A stretch of DNA of 64,000 nt from JBKPCD01 sp046727175 (GCA_046727175.1 JBKPCD010000092.1:1-64000), one strand, 5' to 3'. Shown: positions 46,843-56,234, counted from the first letter of the stretch. A program made the numbers and translations. Notes: generated by a model not told the origin, from the sequence alone.

Positions 46843-48051
46843 ATGATGACGAGATTTCGTCGAGTGCTTCGCGACGAGACGGGCATGAGCTTCGTGTTCG
46901 TCGGGTTCGGACTCGTCGCGTTCCTCGCGGCGAGCATGCTGGCGATAGACGTTGGCATGTTGATGACCGCACGCAACCAGGCGCAGAACTCCGCTGACGC
47001 GGGGGCGCTCGCGGGAGCAACGGCGCTCTACTTCGACAGCTTCGACGATCGGTCAGCCTCCGGCCCCGCCGTCACGAGCGCCATCAACGGTGCGACGGCG
47101 AATGCGGTCATGGCGGAGACCGTGTCTGTGAGTCCGACGGACATCGAATTCCTGAACGATCCCACGACGGGCGATTCCAATCGCGTCAAGGTGACGGTCC
47201 ATCGCACGGCGGCGAAAGGAAATCCGTTGTCGCTTCTCGTCGCCCGTACGCTCTCCATCGCCACCGCTGGTATGTTCGGCATGGAGACATCCGACATGCG
47301 TGCCGCCGCCACGGCGGAAGCCTCGCCGGCGAACGCGATGACCTGTGTGAAGCCGTTCACCATTCCTGACAAGTGGAAAGAGGTCGGCTCCGACGCGCCA
47401 TGGAGTGGAGACTCGGTGTATGACGCGTACGACAACAAGGGCGTACCGCTGCCTGCCTCCGAGGCGGACGTGTACATCCCGATGTTCAACGCCGACGGCT
47501 CCGTGAACCCGAACTACACCGGCTACAACAACGAGACAAACAGAGGCCAGCCGCTCGTCCTCCGCGCGGCCACCGGTACTAATATCAACGTGAGCTTCTA
47601 CTACTCACTGTCGATGACAGACGACATGGGCGGCGACGACTATCGGTGGAACATCGCGAACTGCAACAAGACGATCTACCACTGGGGGGACCCGCTCATC
47701 CAGGAGCCTGGCGCAATGGAGGGGCCGACCATTCAGGGCGCCGAGGAGCTCATCGCAAGGGATCCCAACGCCGTCTGGAACGACACGACCAACAAAGTCG
47801 AGGGTAGCGCATACGGCGTGAAGAGTCCGCGCGTCTTCCCGATTCCTCTGTATGACCCCCAGTACTACGACGAGGGCAAGCGGAACGGGCGCAACGCGTC
47901 GCTGATAACGGCGAACTGGATCGGCTTCTTCCTCGAGTACATCCAGGGGAATGGCATCTACGGGCGCATCATTCCGATTGCCGGCATTCGCGACAAGACG
48001 GGTTTGGGGGGTAGCGCAGCGTTGCCGAAGGCCATTCGGCTCGTTCAGTAG
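46843..48051 (+). CDS. tadG: TadG-like pilus assembly protein
   Basis: The 402-aa protein has a TadG-type start: DETGMSFVFVGFGLVAFLAASMLAIDVGMLMTARNQAQNSADAGALAG, a single membrane helix followed by the ADAGALAGA motif. The C-terminal part is secreted and rich in Asn/Tyr. A VWA domain of classical TadG is not evident. It is the last gene before a strong terminator, so tadV-tadG (with pilins upstream) form the first Tad transcript. Confidence 0.87.
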   Translation: MMTRFRRVLRDETGMSFVFVGFGLVAFLAASMLAIDVGMLMTARNQAQNSADAGALAGATALYFDSFDDRSASGPAVTSAINGATANAVMAETVSVSPTDIEFLNDPTTGDSNRVKVTVHRTAAKGNPLSLLVARTLSIATAGMFGMETSDMRAAATAEASPANAMTCVKPFTIPDKWKEVGSDAPWSGDSVYDAYDNKGVPLPASEADVYIPMFNADGSVNPNYTGYNNETNRGQPLVLRAATGTNINVSFYYSLSMTDDMGGDDYRWNIANCNKTIYHWGDPLIQEPGAMEGPTIQGAEELIARDPNAVWNDTTNKVEGSAYGVKSPRVFPIPLYDPQYYDEGKRNGRNASLITANWIGFFLEYIQGNGIYGRIIPIAGIRDKTGLGGSAALPKAIRLVQ

Positions 48052-48073
48052 TCAACCTCGCATCGAAATCGAC

Positions 48074-48107
48074 GCGCGGCTCCGACGATGTCGGGCCGCG
48101 CGTTTTT
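48074..48107 (+). terminator. Rho-independent terminator after tadG
   Basis: GCGCGGC-t-CCGA-cgatg-TCGG-GCCGCGC is an 11-bp GC-rich stem (48074-48101) followed by G and five T. It lies 22 bp after the tadG stop and separates the pilin/secretin operon from cpaE. Confidence 0.9.
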
Positions 48108-48360
48108 GCTTTCGGGCGAGACGAGCGTGCGATCTCTCACGACGCGCCTGTTCGGCAACGAAAACGTGCTCCGCGAAACGGAACCGTCAGAACGTCGCGC
48201 GTTCCGCAGCTGGCCTGACGTCCTTCGAACCAGTGAACGCGCGTGCTGGCAACGATTTACGTTTGCCGACGCGTCGGAAGGCGTGCGGCATACAGGTTGC
48301 GACGTTGCCGTCGGACGGGTGCTCTCACGCACCCCTCCACATCCGATCGGAAGATGTTCC
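48108..48360. other. Leader region of the cpaE operon
   Basis: This 253-bp stretch follows the terminator. The cpaE frame stays open through it back to 48088, but the sequence has no family similarity and the ATG at 48361 is the natural start. The cpaE promoter should be here; none stands out. Confidence 0.45.
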
Positions 48361-49545
48361 ATGGCACAACTCGGGACGTTGATTATTAGTCACGACGAAG
48401 AATTCAAACGGCAGGCGGCGCAGCTCCTGCGCGCTTGCGGCGTACCGGTCGGCATCATCGAAAGCCGCGCGAGTCTCGAAGCCTCGTCTCCGGACGTCGC
48501 CGTCGTGGACATCCGCGCCGACGCGTCATCGGGGATGGCCGCAGTAGAGCGGCTGCGCGCAGCACATCCCGGGATGGCAATCTTCGCGATTGCAAAAAGT
48601 GCCGAGCCCGAGCTGATTCTGCAGGCGATGCGTGCGGGCGCGAACGAGTTCTTCCCGTGGACGCCCGGCGGCACGACGCCGGCGTCCCGTTCGATGGAGG
48701 AATCGTTTCACGGCGCCGTGCGGCGAACGGCCGCGCGGCGCGACGCCGCGACCGCTGGTGCGCGGCCGCCCTGCGTGACGCACGTGTTTCTCGGCGCCAA
48801 GGGGGGCGCAGGGACCACGACTGTTTCGGTCAACTGCGCCGTGGAGCTTGCCCGGCTCACGAAACAGCCGACGGTCGTCGTCGATCTGAAACCCTGCCTC
48901 GGTGAGGTGGCGCTGTTCCTCGGCGTCCGCCCCCGATTCACGGTCCTCGACGCGATCGAGAACCTCCACAGGCTGGACAAGGACTTTCTGAAGGAGCTGA
49001 TGTCGCGGCACAAGTCGGGCGTCGACATCCTCGCCGGGTCCGAACAGTTCGACCGGCCGAACGCGCAGGACGCAGGCGCCGTCGAGGAGCTGTTCCGCGT
49101 GCTGGCGCGTTCCTACGACTACATCGTGATCGACGCCGGCAACATGATCAACTCGTGCGCCGTCGCGGCGCTGTACGCCGCCGACACGATCTTCCTCGTC
49201 ACGAATCCGGACGTCCCGTCGATCCGCAACGCGCAGCGGCTCGTCGACCGTGTCCGCCAGCTTGGCGCGGGCAGCGAACGCGTGAAGATTCTGCTCAATC
49301 GAGTCTCCGACAACCTGCTGATCGCGCCCAAGCAGATCGAAACCGCGCTCGGGTACGGCATTCATCACTCGTTCTCGAGCGACTACCGCGCCGTTTCAAC
49401 GGCGCTCAATTCGGGTGTGCCGCTCACGCTTGCGAACCACTCCGAGATCTCGTCGCAATTCGGCACGTTCACCAAGCAGCTGCTCGGGCAGCAGGAAGAG
49501 GTGAAGGAGCCGGAGAAACGGCGCACGTTCCTTGGCCTCCTTTAA
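48361..49545 (+). CDS. cpaE: CpaE/TadZ MinD-like ATPase
   Basis: The 394-aa protein has an atypical receiver-like N-terminal domain (1-125) and a MinD/ParA ATPase domain with deviant Walker A F-L-G-A-K-G-G-A-G-T-T-T at about residues 141-152. Family proteins place the Tad machinery at a cell pole. The start is set at ATG 48361 (MAQLGTLIISHDEE). The cpaF start comes 22 bp downstream, so they are co-transcribed. Confidence 0.9.
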   Translation: MAQLGTLIISHDEEFKRQAAQLLRACGVPVGIIESRASLEASSPDVAVVDIRADASSGMAAVERLRAAHPGMAIFAIAKSAEPELILQAMRAGANEFFPWTPGGTTPASRSMEESFHGAVRRTAARRDAATAGARPPCVTHVFLGAKGGAGTTTVSVNCAVELARLTKQPTVVVDLKPCLGEVALFLGVRPRFTVLDAIENLHRLDKDFLKELMSRHKSGVDILAGSEQFDRPNAQDAGAVEELFRVLARSYDYIVIDAGNMINSCAVAALYAADTIFLVTNPDVPSIRNAQRLVDRVRQLGAGSERVKILLNRVSDNLLIAPKQIETALGYGIHHSFSSDYRAVSTALNSGVPLTLANHSEISSQFGTFTKQLLGQQEEVKEPEKRRTFLGLL

Positions 49546-49567
49546 TTCCACGCGGAAGAGCTGACCC

Positions 49568-50914
49568 ATGAGTGTGTCGCTTAACACCATACAACCGCCG
49601 GCCGCGCCGCCTCGGCCGCCGGGCCGTCCGGATTCACCGCGCCCGCAGTACATCGAGCTCAAGGCGAACGTACATCGCAAGCTGCTCAACCGCTTGAACC
49701 TGGAAGCGCTGGCCTCCGTCGAGCGGCCGCGCGCCGAGTCGGAGATCCGCACGCTGCTGTTCGATCTGATCGCCGACGAAGGCATGCCGCTCAGTATGAG
49801 CGAGCGCGACGCAATCCTTGGCGATGTCATCGACGAGGTCTTCGGGCTCGGGCCGCTCGAGCCGCTGCTGCGTGATCCGACGATTAGCGACATTCTGGTC
49901 AACACGTACAAACAGGTTTACGTCGAGCGTTCGGGCCGCCTCGAACGGCTGCCGACATCGTTCCAGGACGATCGTCACCTGATGCGCGTCATCGACCGGA
50001 TCGTCAGCGGCGTCGGACGACGCGTCGACGACAGCTCGCCGATGGTCGATGCCCGCCTCCCGGACGGCTCGCGTGTGAACGCGATCATTCCACCGCTCGC
50101 GGTCGATGGTCCGCTGCTCTCGATCCGTCGTTTCCCGGCCGAGCGACTCAAGGCGGAGGATCTCGTCACGATCCGCTCGCTGACGCGGCCGATGCTCGAG
50201 TTCCTCGAGCACTCTGTCCGCTCGCGGCTGAACATGCTGATCAGCGGCGGCACCGGCGCGGGCAAGACGACACTGCTCAACGTGCTGTCGGGATTCATCT
50301 CCGAGCGCGAGCGCATCGTCACGATCGAGGACGCCGCCGAACTGCAGCTCCATCAGGAGCACGTCGGCCGGCTCGAGACGCGGCCGCCCAACGTCGAAGG
50401 CAAGGGCGCGATCCGTCAGCGGCAGCTCGTCATCAACGCCCTCCGTATGCGTCCCGACCGCATCGTCGTCGGCGAAGTCCGCGGTGAGGAAGCGCTGGAC
50501 ATGCTCCAGGCGATGAACACCGGCCACGACGGATCGCTCACGACGGTCCACGCGAACACGCCGCGGGACGCGCTGTCGCGCATCGAGACGATGATCTCGA
50601 TGGGCAGCATGAACCTGCCGGAGCGCGCGATGCGCCAGCAGATCGCGTCGGCGATCCAGCTCGTCTGCCAGCAGACCCGCATGAGCGACGGCACGAGAAA
50701 GGTCACGTCGATCTCCGAGATCACTGGCATGGAAGGGGATGTGATCACGATGCAGGAGATCTTCTGCTTCGAGAAGCTGGGTGTCACGCAGGACGGCAAG
50801 GTGATCGGCCGGTTCCGCGCGACGGGCGTGCGGCCGAAGGTCTGCGAGCGGTTGAAGGCCTCGGGCGTTCACCTGCCGGCCGACATGTTCGAGGGTGTGA
50901 CGGAGGTCCGGTAA
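49568..50914 (+). CDS. cpaF: CpaF/TadA secretion ATPase
   Basis: The 448-aa hexameric ATPase powers pilus extension and retraction. It has Walker A G-G-T-G-A-G-K-T-T at about 226-234, Asp boxes, and the conserved MNTGHDGSLTTVHANTPRDAL block. An N-terminal Pro-rich start (IQPPAAPPRPPGRPD) precedes the N-terminal domain. The stop overlaps the tadB start (TAATG). Confidence 0.95.
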   Translation: MSVSLNTIQPPAAPPRPPGRPDSPRPQYIELKANVHRKLLNRLNLEALASVERPRAESEIRTLLFDLIADEGMPLSMSERDAILGDVIDEVFGLGPLEPLLRDPTISDILVNTYKQVYVERSGRLERLPTSFQDDRHLMRVIDRIVSGVGRRVDDSSPMVDARLPDGSRVNAIIPPLAVDGPLLSIRRFPAERLKAEDLVTIRSLTRPMLEFLEHSVRSRLNMLISGGTGAGKTTLLNVLSGFISERERIVTIEDAAELQLHQEHVGRLETRPPNVEGKGAIRQRQLVINALRMRPDRIVVGEVRGEEALDMLQAMNTGHDGSLTTVHANTPRDALSRIETMISMGSMNLPERAMRQQIASAIQLVCQQTRMSDGTRKVTSISEITGMEGDVITMQEIFCFEKLGVTQDGKVIGRFRATGVRPKVCERLKASGVHLPADMFEGVTEVR

Positions 50915-51894
50915 TGGCGGTGATTCTCGTGCTGTTTGCGTTCGGCATCGGTGCGGCGCTCGTCATGGGCGCGTACGGCGCAGTGACGAAGCTTCCCGGC
51001 ATGATGCTGCAGCGCAAGCTCGAGGCGCGGCTCGAGGAAGTGTCGCACGCGCCAGCGGAGCGGTCGGAGCGGGGGCGCGACGTCAAGGTCCTCAAGGAAG
51101 AAAAGAGCGGACCGCTGCCGGGTCTCGATCGGATGATGCGCGGCACGTCACGTGGAGCGTCGCTGGCCCGCTGGATCGAGCAGTCCGGCGTGAAGACGAC
51201 GATCAGCGCCGTGCTGCTCATGGCGACAGGATCCGCGGTCGCGCTGGCGTTCATCGTCACGATGGCCGTTCGGGCGCCCTGGGGTCTCCCGGTCGGCGCC
51301 GCATTCGGATTCGTCGTGCCGTTCGCGGTGCTGAAGTTCAAACGCGGCCGGAGGCTTCGGGCCTTCGAGGAAGCTTTCCCCGAGGCGCTCGATCTCATCT
51401 CGCGCGCGCTCAAGGCCGGGCACGCGTTCGCGACGGGGCTGAAGATGGTGGCCGACGAGATGGAGGAGCCCGTCGGCCCCGAGTTCCGAAAGACGTTCGA
51501 CGAGCAGAACTTCGGTCTGCCGCTGAAGGACGCGCTGGACAACCTGACGCTCCGCATCCCGAACATCGACGTGCGGTTCTTCGCCACGGCCGTGTTGATT
51601 CAGCGGGAAACCGGCGGCAACCTCGCCGAGATCCTCGAGAACCTGGCGCACGTCGTGCGCGAACGTTTCAAGATTCTACGCCAGGTCCGCGTCTACACGG
51701 CGCATGGACGCTTCACCGGGTACGTGCTGCTCGCGCTGCCGGCGTTCCTGTGCATCGCGCTGAGGTTCATCAATCCGGATCATATGAACCTGCTCTTCCG
51801 CACGCCGATGGGCCAGATGTTGCTGATGGCCGCGCTGGTGATGCAGACGATTGGGTACTTCTGGATCCGGCAAGTAATCAAAATCGAGGTGTAA
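50914..51894 (+). CDS. tadB: TadB inner-membrane platform protein
   Basis: The 326-aa protein has a GspF-type domain with four hydrophobic segments: one at the N-terminus, two central (SAVLLMATGSAVALAFIVTMA and the next), and C-terminal helices, with FEEAFPEALDLISRALKAGHAFATGL as the signature loop. It anchors CpaF at the membrane with TadC. ATG 50914 overlaps the cpaF stop. Confidence 0.93.
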   Translation: MAVILVLFAFGIGAALVMGAYGAVTKLPGMMLQRKLEARLEEVSHAPAERSERGRDVKVLKEEKSGPLPGLDRMMRGTSRGASLARWIEQSGVKTTISAVLLMATGSAVALAFIVTMAVRAPWGLPVGAAFGFVVPFAVLKFKRGRRLRAFEEAFPEALDLISRALKAGHAFATGLKMVADEMEEPVGPEFRKTFDEQNFGLPLKDALDNLTLRIPNIDVRFFATAVLIQRETGGNLAEILENLAHVVRERFKILRQVRVYTAHGRFTGYVLLALPAFLCIALRFINPDHMNLLFRTPMGQMLLMAALVMQTIGYFWIRQVIKIEV

Positions 51895-51895
51895 C

Positions 51896-52810
51896 GTGTC
51901 GACGATGTTGCCGCTGTTCGCATTCTTCATCGGCTCGGTCATCGTCGCGGCAGTCGCGTTCCTGCTGATGCCGGCGCGCGCCGGAGCCATCGATCGCCGG
52001 CTCGACGAATTGACGGCGGGACGTGAGGACGGCCCGTCCGAGCGAAAAGCTTCGCAGGCGTTGCTCGGACTCATCAAGCGTGTTGGCGAGAAGGCCCCGA
52101 GAGGCACCAAGGAACTGGGTCCGCTGCGACTGCGTCTCGTGCAGGCGGGCTTCCGGCGGCCCGAGGCGATCACGATCTTCTTCGGGATCCGCGTCGTGTT
52201 CGCGGTGGGCCTTTTCCTGCTAATGGGGACATCGATTCTCGGGAGACCCAACATCTCCTTTGCGCTCGCGGCAATGCTTGCGGGTTATCTGCTGCCCGGC
52301 ATGGTGCTCGCGCGGTTGGCCAAACGCCGCTCGCACCGCATTCGTCTGTCGCTGGCCGACGCGCTCGATCTGCTCGTCGTCAGCGTGGAAGCGGGCCTGG
52401 GATTGGATCAGGCGCTCACACGCGTTGGCCACGAGCTGGCGTTCGCGTACCCGGATCTGTCGGACGAGCTGAAGCTCGTGAATCTCGAGCTCCGCGCCGG
52501 CAAACCGCGGCCGGAGGCGCTGCGAAATCTCGCCGACCGGACGGGCGTCGACGATCTGAGCGCGCTCGTGACGATGCTGATTCAGACCGACAAGTTCGGT
52601 ACGAGCGTTGCGCACTCTCTGCGCGTGTACTCGGAGACGCTCCGGACCAAGCGGCGGCAGCGCGCCGAGGAAGCGGCGGCGAAGACCGGCGTGAAGATGG
52701 TGTTTCCGCTCGTCTTCTGCATCTTTCCGGCAATCTGGGTCGTGACCATCGGGCCGGCGGCGATCAAGTTCGTCACCGTGCTGTTCCCCATGATCGAAAA
52801 ATCGAAATAG
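51896..52810 (+). CDS. tadC: TadC inner-membrane platform protein
   Basis: The 304-aa GspF-domain protein resembles TadB in layout: helices at 4-25, about 95-130 and the C-terminus, with SLADALDLLVVSVEAGLGLDQAL as the T2SS-F signature. It starts with GTG 51896, one base after the tadB stop. It completes the Tad core. Confidence 0.92.
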   Translation: MSTMLPLFAFFIGSVIVAAVAFLLMPARAGAIDRRLDELTAGREDGPSERKASQALLGLIKRVGEKAPRGTKELGPLRLRLVQAGFRRPEAITIFFGIRVVFAVGLFLLMGTSILGRPNISFALAAMLAGYLLPGMVLARLAKRRSHRIRLSLADALDLLVVSVEAGLGLDQALTRVGHELAFAYPDLSDELKLVNLELRAGKPRPEALRNLADRTGVDDLSALVTMLIQTDKFGTSVAHSLRVYSETLRTKRRQRAEEAAAKTGVKMVFPLVFCIFPAIWVVTIGPAAIKFVTVLFPMIEKSK

Positions 52811-52950
52811 TGCTGTAACGGGCAAGCGACGCTCGCGCCGCACGGAGCGGGACAAAGGGCCCCCGCGAGCGAAGACGATAGGGGTACCGGGGACGAAGTC
52901 CTCGGTCTAGTGATCGAAAAAGGTCACGATAGGTAACAGGAGAAAGTTCA
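52811..52950. repeat. GCCCCCGCGAGCGAAG / GGGGACGAAGTCC repeat
   Basis: This short element of the 98-bp repeat family holds CGCCGCACGGAGCGGGACA, CCCCCGCGAGCGAAGACG and CCGGGGACGAAGTCCTCGG. The remaining 40 bp before the AAA gene includes Shine-Dalgarno AGGAG at 52938-52942. It breaks tadC from the AAA gene but does not look like a strong terminator. Confidence 0.6.
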
Positions 52951-54306
52951 ATGAGCGTGGCCGTTTCTCCAGTCGAGGTGAAGCCGCAGGGTGGCCTGCC
53001 GACGCCGCAGGCTCCGCCCGCGACTCTGCAGGAAACCGGGCTGCATCCGGACACGCTGGCGCAGCTGCTGCTGAAGACGCTCGTTGCCGGTGAAGCGAGC
53101 GGAACGATGCTGGCCGACAAACTCAAGCTGCCGTACTCGGTGCTCGACTCGCTGGTTCAGCACGCGCGGGTCGAAAAGCTCCTCGAAGTCCGCGGCGCGA
53201 GCGGGGCGGGAATGGCGGGGTATCGCTACGTCCTGACGGATCTCGGCCGCGATCGTGCCGGACAGTTCTTCGACATCTCGCGATACGTGGGTCCGGCGCC
53301 GGTGCCGCTCGCGCAGTACAACGCGTACGTTCGCGCGTGTATGGCCGCACGGCCTTACGTGGATCGCGACAAGCTCTCGACCGGCTTCCAGAACCTGATC
53401 GTCAACAAGGCGATGTTCGACAAGCTTGGTCCCGCCGTGAACTCGGGCAAATCCCTGTTTCTGTACGGCGCACCGGGCAACGGGAAGACCGTGCTCGCGG
53501 AAGGGATCGGCCGCGCGCTCGGTGACGAGATGCACGTGCCCTACGCGATCGACGTCGACGGTCAGGTGATCACGATGTTCGACCCCGTGAACCACACGCT
53601 GCTGGCCGGCGGCGATTCCTCGGTTACGAGCGTCGTTACGACGGCCGAGCACGATCGACGCTGGGAGCGGATCCGCCGTCCTGTCGTCGTTGTCGGTGGC
53701 GAGCTGACGCTCGAGATGCTCGACCTGACGTTCAACCCGATCGCAAAGTTCTACGAAGCGCCGATTCAGCTGAAGGCAAACGGCGGTGTGTTCGTCGTCG
53801 ACGACTTCGGCCGCCAGCGGATTCCGCCACGCGACCTGTTGAACCGCTGGATCGTGCCGCTCGAGAGCCGCGTCGACTTCCTCACGTTGCACACGGGACG
53901 GAAGTTCGAGGTGCCGTTCAACGTCCTCATCGTGTTTGCGACGAACCTCAAGCCGGAGTCACTCGCCGACGAAGCGTTCCTCCGCCGAATCCCGTACAAG
54001 ATTCTGGCGAAAAACCCGACGCTCGACGAGTACTGCAGCATCTTCGAGATGAACTGCCGGCGGCGCGGGCTGGAGTTCGACCCGGTCATGGTGGAGTACC
54101 TCAATCGCAAGTACTACCAGCCGCGGCGGCTCGAACGGCGCGCATGCCATCCCCGCGACCTCATCGAGCAGGTCGTGGACATGTGTCGTTATCAGAACCG
54201 CAAACCGACGATCACCCGCGAGCTGCTGGATGCCGCCTGCGGAAGCTACTTCCTCGAAGAGACCGAGTCGCAGAGCGCGGAGCGGGCGCCGGAGACGGCG
54301 CGATGA
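52951..54306 (+). CDS. Winged-helix plus AAA+ ATPase attached to the Tad locus
   Basis: The 451-aa protein has an N-terminal winged-helix-like region (about 30-110) and an AAA+ module with Walker A G-A-P-G-N-G-K-T near 173-180 and Walker B G-V-F-V-V-D-D-F-G near 279-287. It resembles predicted MoxR/RavA-type ATPases used as chaperones, not the CpaF class. It follows tadC on the same strand and overlaps the ICMT-like gene by ATGA. Its place suggests a regulator or assembly factor for the pilus; that is inference. Confidence 0.8.
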   Translation: MSVAVSPVEVKPQGGLPTPQAPPATLQETGLHPDTLAQLLLKTLVAGEASGTMLADKLKLPYSVLDSLVQHARVEKLLEVRGASGAGMAGYRYVLTDLGRDRAGQFFDISRYVGPAPVPLAQYNAYVRACMAARPYVDRDKLSTGFQNLIVNKAMFDKLGPAVNSGKSLFLYGAPGNGKTVLAEGIGRALGDEMHVPYAIDVDGQVITMFDPVNHTLLAGGDSSVTSVVTTAEHDRRWERIRRPVVVVGGELTLEMLDLTFNPIAKFYEAPIQLKANGGVFVVDDFGRQRIPPRDLLNRWIVPLESRVDFLTLHTGRKFEVPFNVLIVFATNLKPESLADEAFLRRIPYKILAKNPTLDEYCSIFEMNCRRRGLEFDPVMVEYLNRKYYQPRRLERRACHPRDLIEQVVDMCRYQNRKPTITRELLDAACGSYFLEETESQSAERAPETAR

Positions 54307-55025
54307 AGCGAGCCGCGATGGCGATCGCCGTCGGTCGGGAGCTGATGGGGAGCCCGACGACGAATCTCGAACTGGACAAGTCGGAGTCGAGCTCGAGCGA
54401 TGAAGACGCCACGACGATGAGGCGTGACATCGCCGATCTTGCAGCCCGCACCCTCGTCGTCGTGTTGTTCACGATGATGGCCGTCCGCCTTGGCCTGGAC
54501 TTCCTGCAGACCGGCCGGCTCACGGGTCTGCTGCTCCTGGCGAGCGAAGGCCTGGTCGTCGTACTGACCGTGTTCCGGCGGGCGGCGGGCATCGTCGACC
54601 GAAGCCTCAAGGCTCGGATACTGACCGGTATTTCGATCGTCGGGCCTCCTCTGGTTCAACCGTCATCGGTCGGACCGCTCGCGCCGGAGATCGCAACCGT
54701 CGCGTTGTCGGCGTGCGGCCTGTTCGTGGTCATCGGCGGCAAGCTGTCGCTCGGCCGCAGCTTCGGCCTCATGCCCGCGAATCGCGGCGTCGTCTCTACC
54801 GGTCTGTATCGACTGGTGCGGCATCCGATCTACATGGGCTATCTCTGGACGCACATTGCCTTCCTCGCCGCGACGCCGACGCTGTGGAACCTCATCGTGC
54901 TTTTCGGCGCGGATGTCGCGCTGCTCGCTCGCGCGGTGTGTGAAGAGCGCACGCTCGCGTGTGACGAAGCGTACCGCGGCTATCGGCAGATTGTGCGGTG
55001 GAGAGTACTCCCAGGCGTTTTCTGA
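54303..55025 (+). CDS. Isoprenylcysteine carboxyl methyltransferase (ICMT)-like membrane protein
   Basis: The 240-aa protein has about five membrane helices. The C-terminal block R-H-P-I-Y-M-G-Y, then EERTLACDEAYRGYRQIVRW, is the AdoMet-binding signature of ICMT/phospholipid methyltransferases. The substrate in bacteria is often lipid or small-molecule. ATG 54303 overlaps the AAA stop (ATGA), so the two are coupled. A role in pilus or surface lipid modification is only suggested by position. Confidence 0.8.
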   Translation: MKRAAMAIAVGRELMGSPTTNLELDKSESSSSDEDATTMRRDIADLAARTLVVVLFTMMAVRLGLDFLQTGRLTGLLLLASEGLVVVLTVFRRAAGIVDRSLKARILTGISIVGPPLVQPSSVGPLAPEIATVALSACGLFVVIGGKLSLGRSFGLMPANRGVVSTGLYRLVRHPIYMGYLWTHIAFLAATPTLWNLIVLFGADVALLARAVCEERTLACDEAYRGYRQIVRWRVLPGVF

Positions 55026-55140
55026 CGATGACGCCTGGCGAAAAAGGGAAAACGCAAAAGGGAAAAGGGGAGAAGCGAAACGCGCGGATGGCTAGTTGCC
55101 TTCCGTGTTTCCCTTTTCCCTTTTCCCTTTTCCTTTGACA
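55026..55140. repeat. AAAAGGGAAAA / CCCTTTTCCC inverted low-complexity repeats
   Basis: AAAGGGAAAACGCAAAAGGG and AAAAGGGG (about 55044-55072) face CCCTTTTCCCTTTTCC (about 55109-55133). The arms are complementary and would form a long A/G-C/T hairpin between convergent genes. The right arm encodes the last residues of the Smr gene. Confidence 0.75.
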
Positions 55141-55385
55141 AGCCGCGCCACCGTGGCGCCAAGATGCGATTCAGGCGCATCCCAGAACTCCTCGATCAGA
55201 GGATGACGATCGAGCGCAGCTTGAACGATTCCGCGCTGCACGCCGGTTCCGCGGCCGTGAATCAGCCTGATCTCTTGCAGCCCAGCCTCGTAGGCCGCGG
55301 TCACGTATTCCTCGACTACCGATTTGATGTCACGCGGCTGGAAGGTGTGAAGGTCGAGCGCGGATTCGATAGGAACTCGGTGCAT
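55092..55385 (-). CDS. Small Smr-domain protein with repeat-encoded tail
   Basis: The 97-aa protein is a stand-alone Smr domain: LDLHTFQPRDIKSVVEEYV then IRLIHGRGTG, the LDLH and HGxG motifs of MutS2-type nucleases or RNA-binding Smr proteins. The final GKGKREKGN-type tail (about 12 residues) is encoded by the AAAAGGG repeat and is unlikely to be part of the fold. ATG 55385 is the first good start after the queF stop (17-bp gap), so they are probably one transcript. Confidence 0.8.
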   Translation of the reverse strand: MHRVPIESALDLHTFQPRDIKSVVEEYVTAAYEAGLQEIRLIHGRGTGVQRGIVQAALDRHPLIEEFWDAPESHLGATVARLVKGKGKREKGNTEGN

Positions 55386-55402
55386 CGGCGCAGGATCAGG
55401 GC

Positions 55403-55774
55403 TCAAGGAACGTCCTTCTCGTAGGTCACCGTCACCACTGTGCTGATGCCGCCACGTACAGAGAAATCGCCAACGACAGTCATTCGTCGCGGCTGACACA
55501 CCGCCACGAGGTCGCCGAGGATCTGGTTCGTGACCGCTTCGTAGAAGATGCCACGATTGCGGAACTCCACCATGTAGTACTTGAGCGACTTCAGCTCGAC
55601 GCACAGTCGATCGGGCACGTAGGTGATCCGAATCTCGCCGAAGTCTGGGAGTCCTGTCTTCGGGCAGACGGAGGTGAACTCGTGACACGCAATAGCGATC
55701 TCGTAGTCGCGCTCCGGACTCGGGTTCGGGAAGGTTTCGAGCGTTGCCGGCGGCATGCGGCGAAATTGTAGCAT
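55403..55774 (-). CDS. queF: NADPH-dependent 7-cyano-7-deazaguanine reductase (QueF)
   Basis: The 123-aa short-form QueF reduces preQ0 to preQ1 in queuosine synthesis. The catalytic Cys is in T-S-V-C-P-K-T-G, and the E-L-K-S-L-K-Y-Y motif binds NADPH. The conserved R-N-R-G-I-F-Y-E follows. Length is normal for the type I, one-domain form. The start is ATG 55774, or ATG 55756 with family-like length. No other queuosine genes lie in this window. Confidence 0.93.
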   Translation of the reverse strand: MLQFRRMPPATLETFPNPSPERDYEIAIACHEFTSVCPKTGLPDFGEIRITYVPDRLCVELKSLKYYMVEFRNRGIFYEAVTNQILGDLVAVCQPRRMTVVGDFSVRGGISTVVTVTYEKDVP

Positions 55775-55934
55775 TCAGGCCAGTTTCCGCCGGTTTCGCG
55801 GCTTTGCACGATTGACAGCGGAAAACACGGCGCGCTAGGATACCCGCTGATTTCAGGCCTTTTCTCGCTTCCGCCGCACGCGCGCGCGGCCGTCGCGGGC
55901 ATCTGAGAGCGCGCCCAAGCAAGGGGAATAGCCG

Positions 55935-56234
55935 ATGGCAGAGGCCCGCAGGATGGGCAAATCCGAACTCTTCTCGCACTTCGCGGATCGCTTCGAGGTG
56001 AAGCGCACGCAGGCGCGTGAGTTCTTCGATGAGCTGACGACGCTGGCCGAGAAGGAGCTGAAACGGTCCGGCGAGTTCGTACTGCCGGGAATGGTCAAGC
56101 TCGTCGTTCAGAAGCGCAAGGCGCGGATGGGCCGCAATCCGGCCACCGGCGAGGCGATCAAGATCCCCGCGAAGACCGTCGTCAAGGCGCGCATCGCGAA
56201 ACAGCTGAAGGACTCGGTCCTGCCGCGGAAGTAG
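55935..56234 (+). CDS. HU-family DNA-binding protein
   Basis: The 99-aa histone-like protein shows an HU fold: helices 1-50, then a beta arm with RKARMGRNPATGEAIKIPAKTVVKARIAKQLKD, where R-N-P-x-T-G-E is the DNA-intercalating arm motif. It packages or bends DNA. It lies divergent to queF, 160 bp away. Confidence 0.93.
   Translation: MAEARRMGKSELFSHFADRFEVKRTQAREFFDELTTLAEKELKRSGEFVLPGMVKLVVQKRKARMGRNPATGEAIKIPAKTVVKARIAKQLKDSVLPRK

Noticed and set aside
48088..48360. N-terminal extension of cpaE by 91 codons
   Set aside because: It starts inside the terminator stem after tadG and has no family similarity; ATG 48361 gives a normal CpaE.
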